DNA of 50,506 nt from Spirosoma sp. 48-14 (GCF_001898575.1 NZ_MKUD01000086.1:299227-349732); one strand, 5' to 3'; shown: positions 8,060-16,275, numbered from the stretch's first letter. Translations and numbers: made by a program. Notes: a model not told the origin generated them from the sequence alone.

Positions 8060-9187
8060 TCAATTTATAAAGCCTGCGGTTGGTTTTTTACCTCTTTTGA
8101 CCCAGTTTCTCAGCGCATCGAACGCTTGGGCGGTTTGTTGCGGGGTGAACTGACAATGCCCTCGCCCGTTGGTGTACTTGACGGTAAAGTAGGCGTCTTT
8201 TTGCTGCTGATGCACCATATTCTCGAAGTTGACAACGCCATAAGTGGGAGGGATCAACTGGTCGTAGAGGGTGTGCATCAGCAGTACAGGTTTATTGATG
8301 TTGCCCGTTCGGTCGTACTTAGCAAAGATCGCATTGGGATTAGCCGTTGCCGCCAGTCGTTCGGCTTTCTGGTTGACTTCCAGATTGTTTGGGAAACCGC
8401 TGTAAACGGTATTGGTATTATCGAACGGGTTGCCTTTTGCTTTCTGGGCCAGGTCGCGCAGAACATTTTCATTGAAAAACAGCGAAAACGCTAGGTCGTC
8501 GAGTTGCAGATCAAAGCGTTTGGCAAAGGCAACGGCCAGCACCGAATCTTTAGCCAGAATCGCCGTTCGTATGGCCTTGGCTTTTGTTACCATAGCCTGA
8601 ATCGGTTGGGCCTGATACGGTTTCGACAGATCGAAAATGTCGGTCAGCGAGGTTACAATACCCGGAAACAACCCATTGAACGTAGCATACATATCGAATT
8701 CTTTCCGGCACTGCAAATACGGTCGGCTCGAAAGTGGGCAGAGGGGTAGCCCACCGTTGTAGTTGGCGCCAAAGTTTTCGATGGTAGCCACACTAACGCC
8801 ACCGCCCATCGAATGCCCAACCATAAACGTCGAATCGGGTTTGCCGTAGGTTTTAACAAAGAGCTTGCGTAAGGCTTCCGTATCATCCACACCTTGCGGT
8901 AGCGCAAACCCCTGGTACTGGTAATCGGACGCAGCCACGGCAAAACCGCGTTCCAGAAAGGGCTTCATGTTATTGGAAAAGCCAGGATTCTGACTCTGCA
9001 ACGGACGTGCGCCCATAAACTCATAGCCATGTGCATACATAACCAGCTTCCCTTTCCAGTTTTGCGGAAACAGAATCACATACCGCGCCCCATCGATACG
9101 GCCCGAATCGATTTTTGCTACCAGACTTTGTGCGAACGACTGGCTGATGAGGGATAAGGTAACGAGTAAACTCAGCAGTGCTTTCAT
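8060..9187 (-). CDS. Secreted alpha/beta hydrolase
   Basis: A 375-residue protein starting with a clear signal peptide (hydrophobic core then SFAQ, cleavage near residue 20), so it acts in the periplasm or outside. The nucleophile elbow is GHSMGG with S126. Plausible partners are D309 (HTLYDQ) and H344 (GRGHCQF). Cysteines at 150, 160 and 345 may include a disulfide. The fold is that of esterases and lipases. Its position in a hydroxycinnamate operon, 18 bases after the MetE-like gene, suggests it may release hydroxycinnamates from esters (feruloyl-esterase-like activity), but this is inference. Homology to a known feruloyl esterase is not evident from motifs alone. Confidence 0.8.
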   Translation of the reverse strand: MKALLSLLVTLSLISQSFAQSLVAKIDSGRIDGARYVILFPQNWKGKLVMYAHGYEFMGARPLQSQNPGFSNNMKPFLERGFAVAASDYQYQGFALPQGVDDTEALRKLFVKTYGKPDSTFMVGHSMGGGVSVATIENFGANYNGGLPLCPLSSRPYLQCRKEFDMYATFNGLFPGIVTSLTDIFDLSKPYQAQPIQAMVTKAKAIRTAILAKDSVLAVAFAKRFDLQLDDLAFSLFFNENVLRDLAQKAKGNPFDNTNTVYSGFPNNLEVNQKAERLAATANPNAIFAKYDRTGNINKPVLLMHTLYDQLIPPTYGVVNFENMVHQQQKDAYFTVKYTNGRGHCQFTPQQTAQAFDALRNWVKRGKKPTAGFIN

Positions 9188-9205
9188 GAGGTGTAGTATC
9201 TTGAT

Positions 9206-10315
9206 TTACGCTGTTCCCCAGACTTTCCGGGCGGTATTGACGACCAGTTCAATTTTGCGCCATTGGTCGTCATACGTCAGATCGTTGCCGTGGTGCGTTG
9301 ACGAGAAGCCGCATTGCGGGCTTACACAAAGGTTATCCAAAGGCATATAATGAGCGGCCTCGTCAATGCGTTTGCAGAGGTCATCAATATCTTCCAGTTC
9401 ACGCACTTTCGACGAAATGATTCCTAAAACCACCATCTTGTCTTTCGGCACAAATCGTAACGGTGCAAAATCGCCAGATCGTTCGTCGTCGTATTCAAGG
9501 AAATACGCATCGACATTGATTTCGTTGAACAGAACTTCGGCTACGGGTTCGTACCCTCCTTCGGCAAACCAGGTGCTGCGGTAATTGCCCCGGCACAGGT
9601 GAATGCCTACGGTCAGGTCGTCGGGCCGCCCATCGATTACGGAATTGATCAGGGCTGCGTAGGTTTTAGGAAGCAGGTTCGGGTCTTCGCCCCGTTCAAT
9701 AGCAGCCGCTCGCATCTTGGGGTCGCAGAGGTACGCCAGATTCGTATCGTCCAGTTGTAGATACCGTAAACCCGCCTGATACAGATGGTCGATTTCTTCC
9801 CGATAGGCCGCAGAGAGATCATGGAAAAACTCATCCATATCGGGATACGATTCAATGTCGATGGATTTCCGGCCTCCCCGGAAGTGAATCATGGTGGGCG
9901 ACGGAATCGAGACTTTGGGCGTTTGCGTCGTAACGGATTTCAGGAAGTTGAAATCGGCGACCTGAATATCTTTAACGTGTTTGAGCTTGCCCGTTACACT
10001 GAGCACAGGCGGTTTAAATCCATCTGAGGCTACTTTCGCGTTTGGATTCGCTTCAATGCCACCCGTTACCGAAACTCCAGCCAGTTCTTTCAGGAAATCG
10101 AGGTGAAAATAATCCCGGCGGAACTCGCCATCGGTAATCGAGCGCATCCCGGTCGATTCCAGTTTTTTAACGGTTTCGGCAATCGCGGCATCTTCAATGG
10201 CTCGTAGCTCATCGGCCGTAATCTCGCCTTTTTTCCATTTCAGGCGGTTTTCTTTTACTTCCGGGGTGCGCAGGAGGCTACCCACATGGTCGGCACGAAA
10301 AGGGGGAGTTTTCAT
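9206..10315 (-). CDS. MetE C-terminal-like (cobalamin-independent methionine synthase core) methyltransferase
   Basis: A 369-residue cytoplasmic protein matching only the catalytic C-terminal barrel of MetE, like the short YxjG/YxjH proteins of Bacillus. The zinc ligands are conserved: H239-x-C241 (GIHLCRGN), E274 (YFLEYDD) and C335 (SPQCGF). MetE transfers a methyl group from methyltetrahydrofolate to a zinc-bound homocysteine thiol; the N-terminal half of full MetE, which helps bind folate, is absent. It sits between the CoA ligase and the secreted hydrolase, transcribed with them. A link to methyl groups released from methoxylated aromatics such as ferulate is an attractive but untested idea. 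It could simply be a short methionine synthase carried in the operon. Confidence 0.85.
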   Translation of the reverse strand: MKTPPFRADHVGSLLRTPEVKENRLKWKKGEITADELRAIEDAAIAETVKKLESTGMRSITDGEFRRDYFHLDFLKELAGVSVTGGIEANPNAKVASDGFKPPVLSVTGKLKHVKDIQVADFNFLKSVTTQTPKVSIPSPTMIHFRGGRKSIDIESYPDMDEFFHDLSAAYREEIDHLYQAGLRYLQLDDTNLAYLCDPKMRAAAIERGEDPNLLPKTYAALINSVIDGRPDDLTVGIHLCRGNYRSTWFAEGGYEPVAEVLFNEINVDAYFLEYDDERSGDFAPLRFVPKDKMVVLGIISSKVRELEDIDDLCKRIDEAAHYMPLDNLCVSPQCGFSSTHHGNDLTYDDQWRKIELVVNTARKVWGTA

Positions 10316-10363
10316 TCGGTATTAGGATTTAAGAATGTTATAGGTTGGTAATTAAGTAAATGG

Positions 10364-10421
10364 ATAATGGATAATGGATAAAAGACTAATTAGCCATTGT
10401 TCATTTTGCATTATCCATTAT
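10364..10421. repeat. Inverted repeat of GGATAAT units covering the stop of the CoA ligase gene
   Basis: 10364-10376 is perfectly complementary to 10409-10421. The left side is a tandem run of GGATAAT units. The right arm includes the stop codon of the CoA ligase gene (10411-10413). The same GGATAAT/GAACAATG vocabulary recurs at 34538-34623. Confidence 0.6.
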
Positions 10422-12219
10422 CATAAAGCTGTTCAATCAAGTGCGGTCGGTTGGCTAAAATGGCTCGCTGGTTCAGAGAGCCTTTATCGGTTATTTCACC
10501 TGTGTCGATGGAGGGTGGGTCGTGAGCGATAATCATTTTGCCTATGCGATCGGCACTGCCCATTGCGGTTTCATTGAGTTTGCCAAGCAATTGGTCGACA
10601 AAATCCGTTACGGCCATTGTCTGAAAAGCCTCCCGGTAGTGGACATCAGGAGAAAGCTTGGCTAGCTTCCGGCAGGCATCAGTGTTCAGGAAAAGGATGG
10701 CGCTGGCATAATCCCGGTCGAGTCCGGCAATGACGACATCCTGCACAATGGGCGAACCTGCCGCAATTATTTTCATACGCAGTATTCCTACGTTGACCCA
10801 GGTGCCGGTCGATAGTTTAAAATCTTCCGCAATGCGTCCGTCGAAAACAAGTCCTTTATTGGGGTCGGCCTCATCCAGAAATTTCACGGCATCGCCCGTT
10901 TTGTAATACCCTTCGTCGTCAAACGCTTTTTGAGTGGCCTCGGCATTGCGCCAGTAGCCGGGGGTTACGTTTGGGGCTTTGTAACGAGCTTCCAATTTAC
11001 CATTGTCGGGCACCAGTTTCACACTCATACCGGCAACGGGTACACCTAATAAACCCGAAAAGCTACCTCCCCAATTGGCAAAAAGGGCCGATGGTCCCGA
11101 TTCGGTACAACCCAGGCCTGTAATGATCGGAATTCGCTCGCCAATGGTCTCGACAGCCAGTTCTTCCAGTCGGTTCCAGATCGGTTGCGCCAGACTGGCT
11201 CCCGCATAGAACAGCATGGAAAGTCGGGCGAAAAAGGTTTCTCGCAGGGCGGGTTCGCGCTCAAAATAGGGAATCAGCATCTCGAAGCCTTTGGGGACAT
11301 TGAAGTAAACGGTTGGTGAAATTTCCCGGAGGTTCTGCACCGTTGTTTCGATACCGGCCGGAGTCGGTTTACCATCGTCGATGTACAGCGAGCCACCATT
11401 GTAGAGCGCCAGCCCGACGTTGTGGTTGCCCCCGAAGGTGTGGTTCCAGGGAAGCCAGTCGATGAAAACGGGGCGCTCGGTAGCCATAAACGGAAACGTC
11501 TGCGTAATCTGCTGCAAATTGGCGCACCACATACCGTGGGTATTGATAACGCCCTTCGGCAAGCCCGTCGAACCGGATGTGAACAGGATTTTGGCAACCG
11601 TATCGGCCGTAACTTGCTCAAATGCCTGATCGACGGTATCGGTTGGCTGCGTGTTCAGTAGCTCAGAAAAATCGGTCTCATTGCCGGGTGTGGCTGTGAT
11701 AATAAGGACTTCCGGGAAAAGCGATTTCGCTAACGCAATGGCGCGGGCATAGGCCGTCTCATTCTGTGCAAAAACAACTTTGGGCGTCATCACTTGCAAA
11801 CAATGCTTTAGCCGCCCCAGATCGGTTGATAGAAGCGAGTACTGTGGCGAAATGGGGCTGTAAGGAACCCCAATATGCAAAGCCGCCAACGCCAGTAACG
11901 CATGTTCGAGACTATTCTCCGACAGAATGACGATCGACTCATTGGGGCTGATGTTCAGATTTAACAGGTATTGGGCAATGGCTTTTACCTGATCCAGCGT
12001 AGTCCGATACGATAAACGAATCCACTCTCCATCCGCCCCGCGACGAGCCAGAAAGGTAGCCTCGGGCTGGTGAGTGGCCCAATAGCGTAGCTTTTCGCCT
12101 GGTTTAGCAGGGTAAGCACCCAGTGGCTGTTCCAGTTCTAACCGGATGCAGCCATCAGCATCAACCTCTTTTCGGGTAGTCGTCGGTCCGAATTCAATGG
12201 TTTTGTAAGGAGATGTCAT
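10411..12219 (-). CDS. fcs: Feruloyl-CoA synthase-type hydroxycinnamate:CoA ligase
   Basis: An ANL-superfamily ligase that would adenylate a hydroxycinnamate (ferulate, p-coumarate or caffeate) and join it to CoA. The AMP-binding P-loop is FTSGSTGLPKG. The stretch DWLPWNHTFGGNHN and the following YNGGSLYIDDGKPT are characteristic of feruloyl-CoA synthases, as is the N-terminal ALGxYP-type region (here PLGAYPAKPGEKLRYW). The ATG at 12219 gives 602 residues and best fits the family N-terminus; a GTG at 12291 would add 24 residues and overlap the crotonase stop. The typical C-terminal lysine region is present in altered form, as in this subfamily. Its neighbours are a crotonase upstream and the MetE-like gene downstream. 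Exact substrate preference is unknown. Confidence 0.9.
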   Translation of the reverse strand: MTSPYKTIEFGPTTTRKEVDADGCIRLELEQPLGAYPAKPGEKLRYWATHQPEATFLARRGADGEWIRLSYRTTLDQVKAIAQYLLNLNISPNESIVILSENSLEHALLALAALHIGVPYSPISPQYSLLSTDLGRLKHCLQVMTPKVVFAQNETAYARAIALAKSLFPEVLIITATPGNETDFSELLNTQPTDTVDQAFEQVTADTVAKILFTSGSTGLPKGVINTHGMWCANLQQITQTFPFMATERPVFIDWLPWNHTFGGNHNVGLALYNGGSLYIDDGKPTPAGIETTVQNLREISPTVYFNVPKGFEMLIPYFEREPALRETFFARLSMLFYAGASLAQPIWNRLEELAVETIGERIPIITGLGCTESGPSALFANWGGSFSGLLGVPVAGMSVKLVPDNGKLEARYKAPNVTPGYWRNAEATQKAFDDEGYYKTGDAVKFLDEADPNKGLVFDGRIAEDFKLSTGTWVNVGILRMKIIAAGSPIVQDVVIAGLDRDYASAILFLNTDACRKLAKLSPDVHYREAFQTMAVTDFVDQLLGKLNETAMGSADRIGKMIIAHDPPSIDTGEITDKGSLNQRAILANRPHLIEQLYDNG

Positions 12220-12287
12220 TGGGTTTAGGGTTTGCAGTATTGGGTTTATTGGTCGATCGTCCGCGATACAATCGTGGTCGAGTCGGC

Positions 12288-13073
12288 TCACTGCCCGACT
12301 TTCTTGGCTCGTCCTTCCAGAAAATCGGTTAATCGTTGTTTGGCTTCGGGCGATGACTGGGCAATGGTAGCCATCAGGCTTTCCATCAGCAATCCTTCCG
12401 ATTGCGATGAATCGGCAATACGGGGGAGTACATGCATGAGGGCATAATTGGTCATGGGAGCGTTCTGGGCAATCCTTTTCGCCAGTTCAATCCCTTTTTC
12501 AAGCCCCTCCCCAGCCATGGTCACGTACTGAGAAAATCCCATCCAGACCCCTTCTTCGGCCGAGATCGTCCGTCCCGTAAACATCATATCTGCCATACGA
12601 GCCATACCTATTAGTTTGGGAAGCCTGACCGATGCACCACCACCCACAAAAATGCCCCGTTGCCCTTCGGGTAGGGCGTAAAACGTACTGGCTTCAGCTA
12701 CCCGAATATGACAGGCCGACGCAATTTCGAGTCCGCCACCCACACAGGCTCCTTTTAGCACGGCCACGACCGGCACCTTCCCAAATTGGATTTTGTCGAG
12801 TACCCGGTGCCACATGCGCGAATGGTGCAGTCCTTCAATAATGTCCCGTTCCTGCAATTCAGACAGGTCGAGCCCAGCGCTGAAATGGTCGCCTTCGCTG
12901 TGGAGCACCGCACATTTTACCCCGTCTGGCATGTCGGAGAATACGGCTTCCAGTGCCAGAATGAGCGCATCGTTTACCGCGTTTCGCTTTTGTGGGCGGT
13001 TCAGTTTGACAAAAAGCAGTTCGCCATCCTGCTCGATTTCTACTAGTGCAGCCATGTTGTTGGAGTCATTCAT
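12288..13073 (-). CDS. Enoyl-CoA hydratase/isomerase (crotonase) family protein
   Basis: A 261-residue crotonase. The oxyanion-hole segments are HFSAGLDL (63-70) and GACVGGGLEI (108-117). Both acidic residues of classical enoyl-CoA hydratases appear to be kept: E116 (GGGLEI) and E136 (LPEGQ). As I recall, hydroxycinnamoyl-CoA hydratase-lyase has Ser at the first position, so this enzyme looks more like a true hydratase of a beta-oxidation route than an aldehyde-forming lyase. It probably hydrates feruloyl- or coumaroyl-CoA made by the adjacent ligase. The start ATG at 13073 is 31 bases after the DUF3237 gene's stop, which supports cotranscription. Confidence 0.88.
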   Translation of the reverse strand: MNDSNNMAALVEIEQDGELLFVKLNRPQKRNAVNDALILALEAVFSDMPDGVKCAVLHSEGDHFSAGLDLSELQERDIIEGLHHSRMWHRVLDKIQFGKVPVVAVLKGACVGGGLEIASACHIRVAEASTFYALPEGQRGIFVGGGASVRLPKLIGMARMADMMFTGRTISAEEGVWMGFSQYVTMAGEGLEKGIELAKRIAQNAPMTNYALMHVLPRIADSSQSEGLLMESLMATIAQSSPEAKQRLTDFLEGRAKKVGQ

Positions 13074-13104
13074 TGCTTGAGGTTTAATCGATCAATGACA
13101 ACGC

Positions 13105-13638
13105 TTATTTCACCTGCCAGACGGTAATGAGCACGTTATCTGGATTCCGAACTGCCGTAGCGATGAAAATGGCATTGTTCATCCACTCATATTTACCAAC
13201 TGGCGCTTCGAATTTGGGCACCGTTCGGAAATAGTATTCGCTGGGGCTCACCTGTTCGCCACGACCAATACGCGCAGCCACTTCGGGCGTTGCAACCCGA
13301 AGGCCTGTGTTGGTGATGTAGATTGTGATCCCATCGAGGGTTTTGAGCTGATAATGGGCTTCTAGCTCGGCAACGCCATCTTTTCGGACGATTTGCCAGT
13401 CGGCCCCTCCGGGCAGGATTTCACCTTGAATACGGGGGCCTTCAAACGTACCTCCCGTAATAGGGATGATACGACGCAACCCATGAGGGGTTTCCCCAAC
13501 CACATAAGGAGCCCCGACTTTCACACGTAGTTCGCAGACAAGTTCCAACTGTGGGATGTCGTACCGCTGGGGTTTCTGGGCGAGTGCGCCAGTGATTGAC
13601 CCAATTAGTGCAAGCAGGATAAAGAGTTGGCGTTTCAT
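13105..13638 (-). CDS. Secreted DUF3237 family protein
   Basis: A 177-residue protein with a signal peptide (MKRQLFILLALIGSITGALA, cleavage before Q21) followed by one DUF3237 domain. Recognisable segments are GETPHGLRRIIPITGGTFEG, ILPGGADWQ and the YYFRT strand. DUF3237 proteins are small beta-barrels of unknown activity, often near aromatic or terpenoid catabolic genes. Export is unusual, since many relatives are cytoplasmic. It starts 7 bases after the pcaF stop, firmly inside the operon. It might bind or modify an aromatic substrate in the periplasm, but this is speculation. Confidence 0.82.
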   Translation of the reverse strand: MKRQLFILLALIGSITGALAQKPQRYDIPQLELVCELRVKVGAPYVVGETPHGLRRIIPITGGTFEGPRIQGEILPGGADWQIVRKDGVAELEAHYQLKTLDGITIYITNTGLRVATPEVAARIGRGEQVSPSEYYFRTVPKFEAPVGKYEWMNNAIFIATAVRNPDNVLITVWQVK

Positions 13639-13645
13639 AGCTTTC

Positions 13646-14857
13646 TTAACTCACTCGTTCCAGAATGATGGCGTAGCCCATACCGACGCCTACACACATG
13701 GTGGCAAGGGCATAGCGTTTTTGCTGCTTTTGTAATTCAAGCGTTGCTGTTTGAATCAGTCGGGCACCCGACATGCCCAACGGATGGCCCAGTGCAATGG
13801 CACCTCCGTTGGGGTTGATACGGGGGTCGTCGTCAGCCAGGCCCAACTGCCGGGTACAAGCCAGCGACTGGGCTGCAAAGGCTTCGTTAAGCTCAATCAC
13901 GTCAATATCGGCCAGCGTCAATCCGGCCTTTTTTAACGCTTTCTGAGTAGCGGGTACAGGACCAATTCCCATGATACGCGGCTCTACACCCACTACGGCC
14001 GATGCAACAATGCGGGCTTTTGGAATGAACTGATACCGACTGATGGCGGCTTCCGATGCAATGAGTAGGGCGGCTGCCCCGTCGTTCAGGCCTGCTGAAT
14101 TTCCGGCCGTTACGCTACCTCCTTCTTTCCTAAACGCAGGTTTCAGTGTAGCCAGAACATCCAGTGTGGTATTCGGCTTCACAAATTCGTCGTAGGCAAA
14201 CAGCAATGGCGCTCCTTTTTTAGTAGGAAGCTCAACAGGCATGATTTCTTCCGATAATCTTCCCGATTGCTGGGAGTGGGAAGCCTTTTGCTGCGACCGA
14301 TACGCAAAGAAGTCCTGATCGTCGCGGCTGATGTTGTACAGGTCAACCAGATTTTCGGCCGTTACACCCATCGCATCCGTACCATATAGGGCCTGCATTT
14401 TAGGATTGATGAATCGCCAGCCAAAGCTGGAGTCGAACAGTTGGGCGTCGTTGCCAAACGGTTTGGAGGTTTTCGACATCACCCATGGGCCACGCGTCAT
14501 GTGCTCCATACCTCCGGCAATCAACACATCCCCATCACCTGCTTTGATTGCCCGATTGGCATGAATCACTGCCGACATGCCCGACGAACACAGCCGATTA
14601 ATAGTTTCGCCTGGAACGGTGTAGGGAAGACCGGCCAGCAGCAGCGCCATTCGGGCTACGTTCCGGTTGTCTTCGCCCGCCTGATTATGACAGCCGAGTA
14701 GCACGTCATCGACCGCATCGGGTGGCAGGCCAGGATTGCGTTTGAGTAGTTCTTTGATCGGTAATGCCGCCAGGTCGTCGGCCCGAATGGTCGAGAGGCT
14801 ACCGCCGAAACTTCCAATCGGGGTACGGATGGCGTCGATGATATAAGCTTCGTTCAT
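13646..14857 (-). CDS. pcaF: 3-oxoadipyl-CoA thiolase (beta-ketoadipyl-CoA thiolase)
   Basis: The last step of the beta-ketoadipate pathway: cleavage of 3-oxoadipyl-CoA with CoA to succinyl-CoA and acetyl-CoA. With the ATG at 14857 the protein is 403 residues and begins MNEAYIIDAIRTPIG, just like known PcaF. Catalytic residues are C90 (NRLCSSG), H358 (ALGHPLG) and C388 (MCVGVGMG). A longer frame back to 14923 would read through the inverted repeat at 14866-14941 and is not convincing. It lies downstream of the fused CoA transferase that makes its substrate. General acetyl-CoA acetyltransferase activity cannot be excluded, but the context is decisive. Confidence 0.93.
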   Translation of the reverse strand: MNEAYIIDAIRTPIGSFGGSLSTIRADDLAALPIKELLKRNPGLPPDAVDDVLLGCHNQAGEDNRNVARMALLLAGLPYTVPGETINRLCSSGMSAVIHANRAIKAGDGDVLIAGGMEHMTRGPWVMSKTSKPFGNDAQLFDSSFGWRFINPKMQALYGTDAMGVTAENLVDLYNISRDDQDFFAYRSQQKASHSQQSGRLSEEIMPVELPTKKGAPLLFAYDEFVKPNTTLDVLATLKPAFRKEGGSVTAGNSAGLNDGAAALLIASEAAISRYQFIPKARIVASAVVGVEPRIMGIGPVPATQKALKKAGLTLADIDVIELNEAFAAQSLACTRQLGLADDDPRINPNGGAIALGHPLGMSGARLIQTATLELQKQQKRYALATMCVGVGMGYAIILERVS

Positions 14858-14865
14858 AGGTGAAA

Positions 14866-14941
14866 GAGCGAAAGAGTGCAAGAGTGAAAGAGTGAAAGCC
14901 ATCCGGCCAACACGCTCTTTCACTCTTTCACTCTTTCGCTC
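14866..14941. repeat. 29-bp inverted repeat of GAGTGAAA units between pcaIJ and pcaF
   Basis: 14866-14894 pairs with 14913-14941 with two mismatches around an 18-base loop. The arms are runs of GAGTGAAA/GAGCGAAA. The right arm encodes the last codons of the CoA transferase and its stop (14920-14922), so the final residues MSERVKE are repeat-derived. Confidence 0.7.
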
Positions 14942-16275
14942 ATTAAAAAATTCGCGCTTGTTTTCGTCTTTACGTCCTTCAATGTGGCACCAGGCATGAG
15001 TTCTACCAGGGTTAGTTGCCCATCAGGATAGGCAAATACGGCTAAATCGGTGATGACCAGATCGACTACGCCAGTAGCAGTGAGCGGAAGCGTACACTGC
15101 GGCACGATCTTGGATGAACCGTCGGGGTTCGTATGGGTCATGGTGATGATCAGCCGTTTAGCTCCTTTGGCCAGATCCATCGCCCCGCCAACACCTAGTA
15201 ACGGCTTGCCGGGAACAGCCCAGTTCGCCAGGTTAGCGGCTTCGTCAACTTCCAACCCGCCCATGATGGCTACGTCGATATGGCCACCCCGAATCATGGC
15301 AAACGAGTCGGCACTGTCGAAGTAGCTACTGCCTTTCAGGGCGGTTACCGGAATTTTTCCGGCATTGACCGGATAATCCATCGCCCCACCGCCGTCGGCC
15401 GGAACGGGGCCTACACCCAACATGCCGTTTTCGGTGTGAAGCATGATACCCTGTTCGTCGGTGATCAGATCGGCGACGAGGGTTGGGATACCGATGCCCA
15501 GGTTGACCACATCACCTTTCTTCAGTTCGGCCAATGCCCGACGAGCCATGTTCATTCGTACCTCATCGACTTTTTTGGACGACGATACGGATGCCGACAT
15601 GCCCAGATCTTCCGGCTTTAACGTGGCTTGCACCAGATAATCGACAAAGCAGCCGGGTGTATGCACACATTCGGGCGCAATCTGCCCTACAGGTACAATC
15701 TCTTCTACTTCCGCAATAACCAGATTAGCGGCTGTTGCCATCGCCTTGTTAAAATTGTTTTCGGTCATGCGGTATTGGAGGTTACCCGCCGTATCGGCTC
15801 GCCAGGCCCGAATGAAGGCCACATTGCCCCGAATGCTTTTGATAAACACGTGCTCAACGCCGTCGATAACTTTTATTTCGCGACCCTGTGCCAATGGGGT
15901 GCCTGCTGATGTGGGCGTATAAAAACCTCCGATACCAGCCCCTCCGGCCCGTATGGCTTCGGCCAACGTGCCCTGGGGTAGTAATTCGTATTCAACCTGA
16001 CCACTTTGGGCGGCTTTAACGGCATCGGGATTGGAGGTGAAAAAGGAGCCGATCAGCTTTTTGAGTTGACCATTTCGTAATAGCCGCCCGCCACCAAGCC
16101 CTGTTTCGCCCGTATTATTGCCGATAAATGTCAGATTCTTAGTGCCCAACTCCGCCAGGGCGTGCATTAAATGGACAGGGTTGCCCGTCATGCCAAAGCC
16201 GCCCTGTAAAAGCGTATCGCCATCGCGTACTAACGCAGCCGCCTGAGTTAGTGTCAGGATTGGGACTGTTTTCAT
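14920..16275 (-). CDS. pcaIJ: Fused 3-oxoadipate CoA-transferase, subunits A and B (PcaI-PcaJ)
   Basis: This transfers CoA from succinyl-CoA to 3-oxoadipate. The two subunits, normally separate proteins of about 220-230 residues, are joined in one 451-residue chain: the A domain spans about 1-215 (GGFGMTGNP, the GGGR stretch) and the B domain about 235-440. The catalytic glutamate is E282 in HTENGMLGVGP. The start overlaps the pobA stop by four bases (ATGA), indicating translational coupling. The last residues come from the inverted repeat at 14866-14941 and look like an added tail. A generic acetate or acetoacetate CoA transferase is possible by sequence, but pcaF and pcaL next door argue for 3-oxoadipate. 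Confidence 0.92.
   Translation of the reverse strand: MKTVPILTLTQAAALVRDGDTLLQGGFGMTGNPVHLMHALAELGTKNLTFIGNNTGETGLGGGRLLRNGQLKKLIGSFFTSNPDAVKAAQSGQVEYELLPQGTLAEAIRAGGAGIGGFYTPTSAGTPLAQGREIKVIDGVEHVFIKSIRGNVAFIRAWRADTAGNLQYRMTENNFNKAMATAANLVIAEVEEIVPVGQIAPECVHTPGCFVDYLVQATLKPEDLGMSASVSSSKKVDEVRMNMARRALAELKKGDVVNLGIGIPTLVADLITDEQGIMLHTENGMLGVGPVPADGGGAMDYPVNAGKIPVTALKGSSYFDSADSFAMIRGGHIDVAIMGGLEVDEAANLANWAVPGKPLLGVGGAMDLAKGAKRLIITMTHTNPDGSSKIVPQCTLPLTATGVVDLVITDLAVFAYPDGQLTLVELMPGATLKDVKTKTSANFLMSERVKE

Noticed and set aside
7971..8065. Near-tandem GATTGAGT-type repeats considered as a CRISPR or minisatellite
   Set aside because: Units are 7-8 bases without spacers and are mirrored as an inverted repeat, which is not a CRISPR array.
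12220..12291. Longer N-terminus of the CoA ligase from a GTG at 12291
   Set aside because: The extra 24 residues do not resemble the family N-terminus; the ATG at 12219 starts the conserved region.
14858..14923. Longer N-terminus of PcaF from 14923
   Set aside because: The extension translates the inverted repeat, and known PcaF proteins start at the equivalent of the ATG at 14857.
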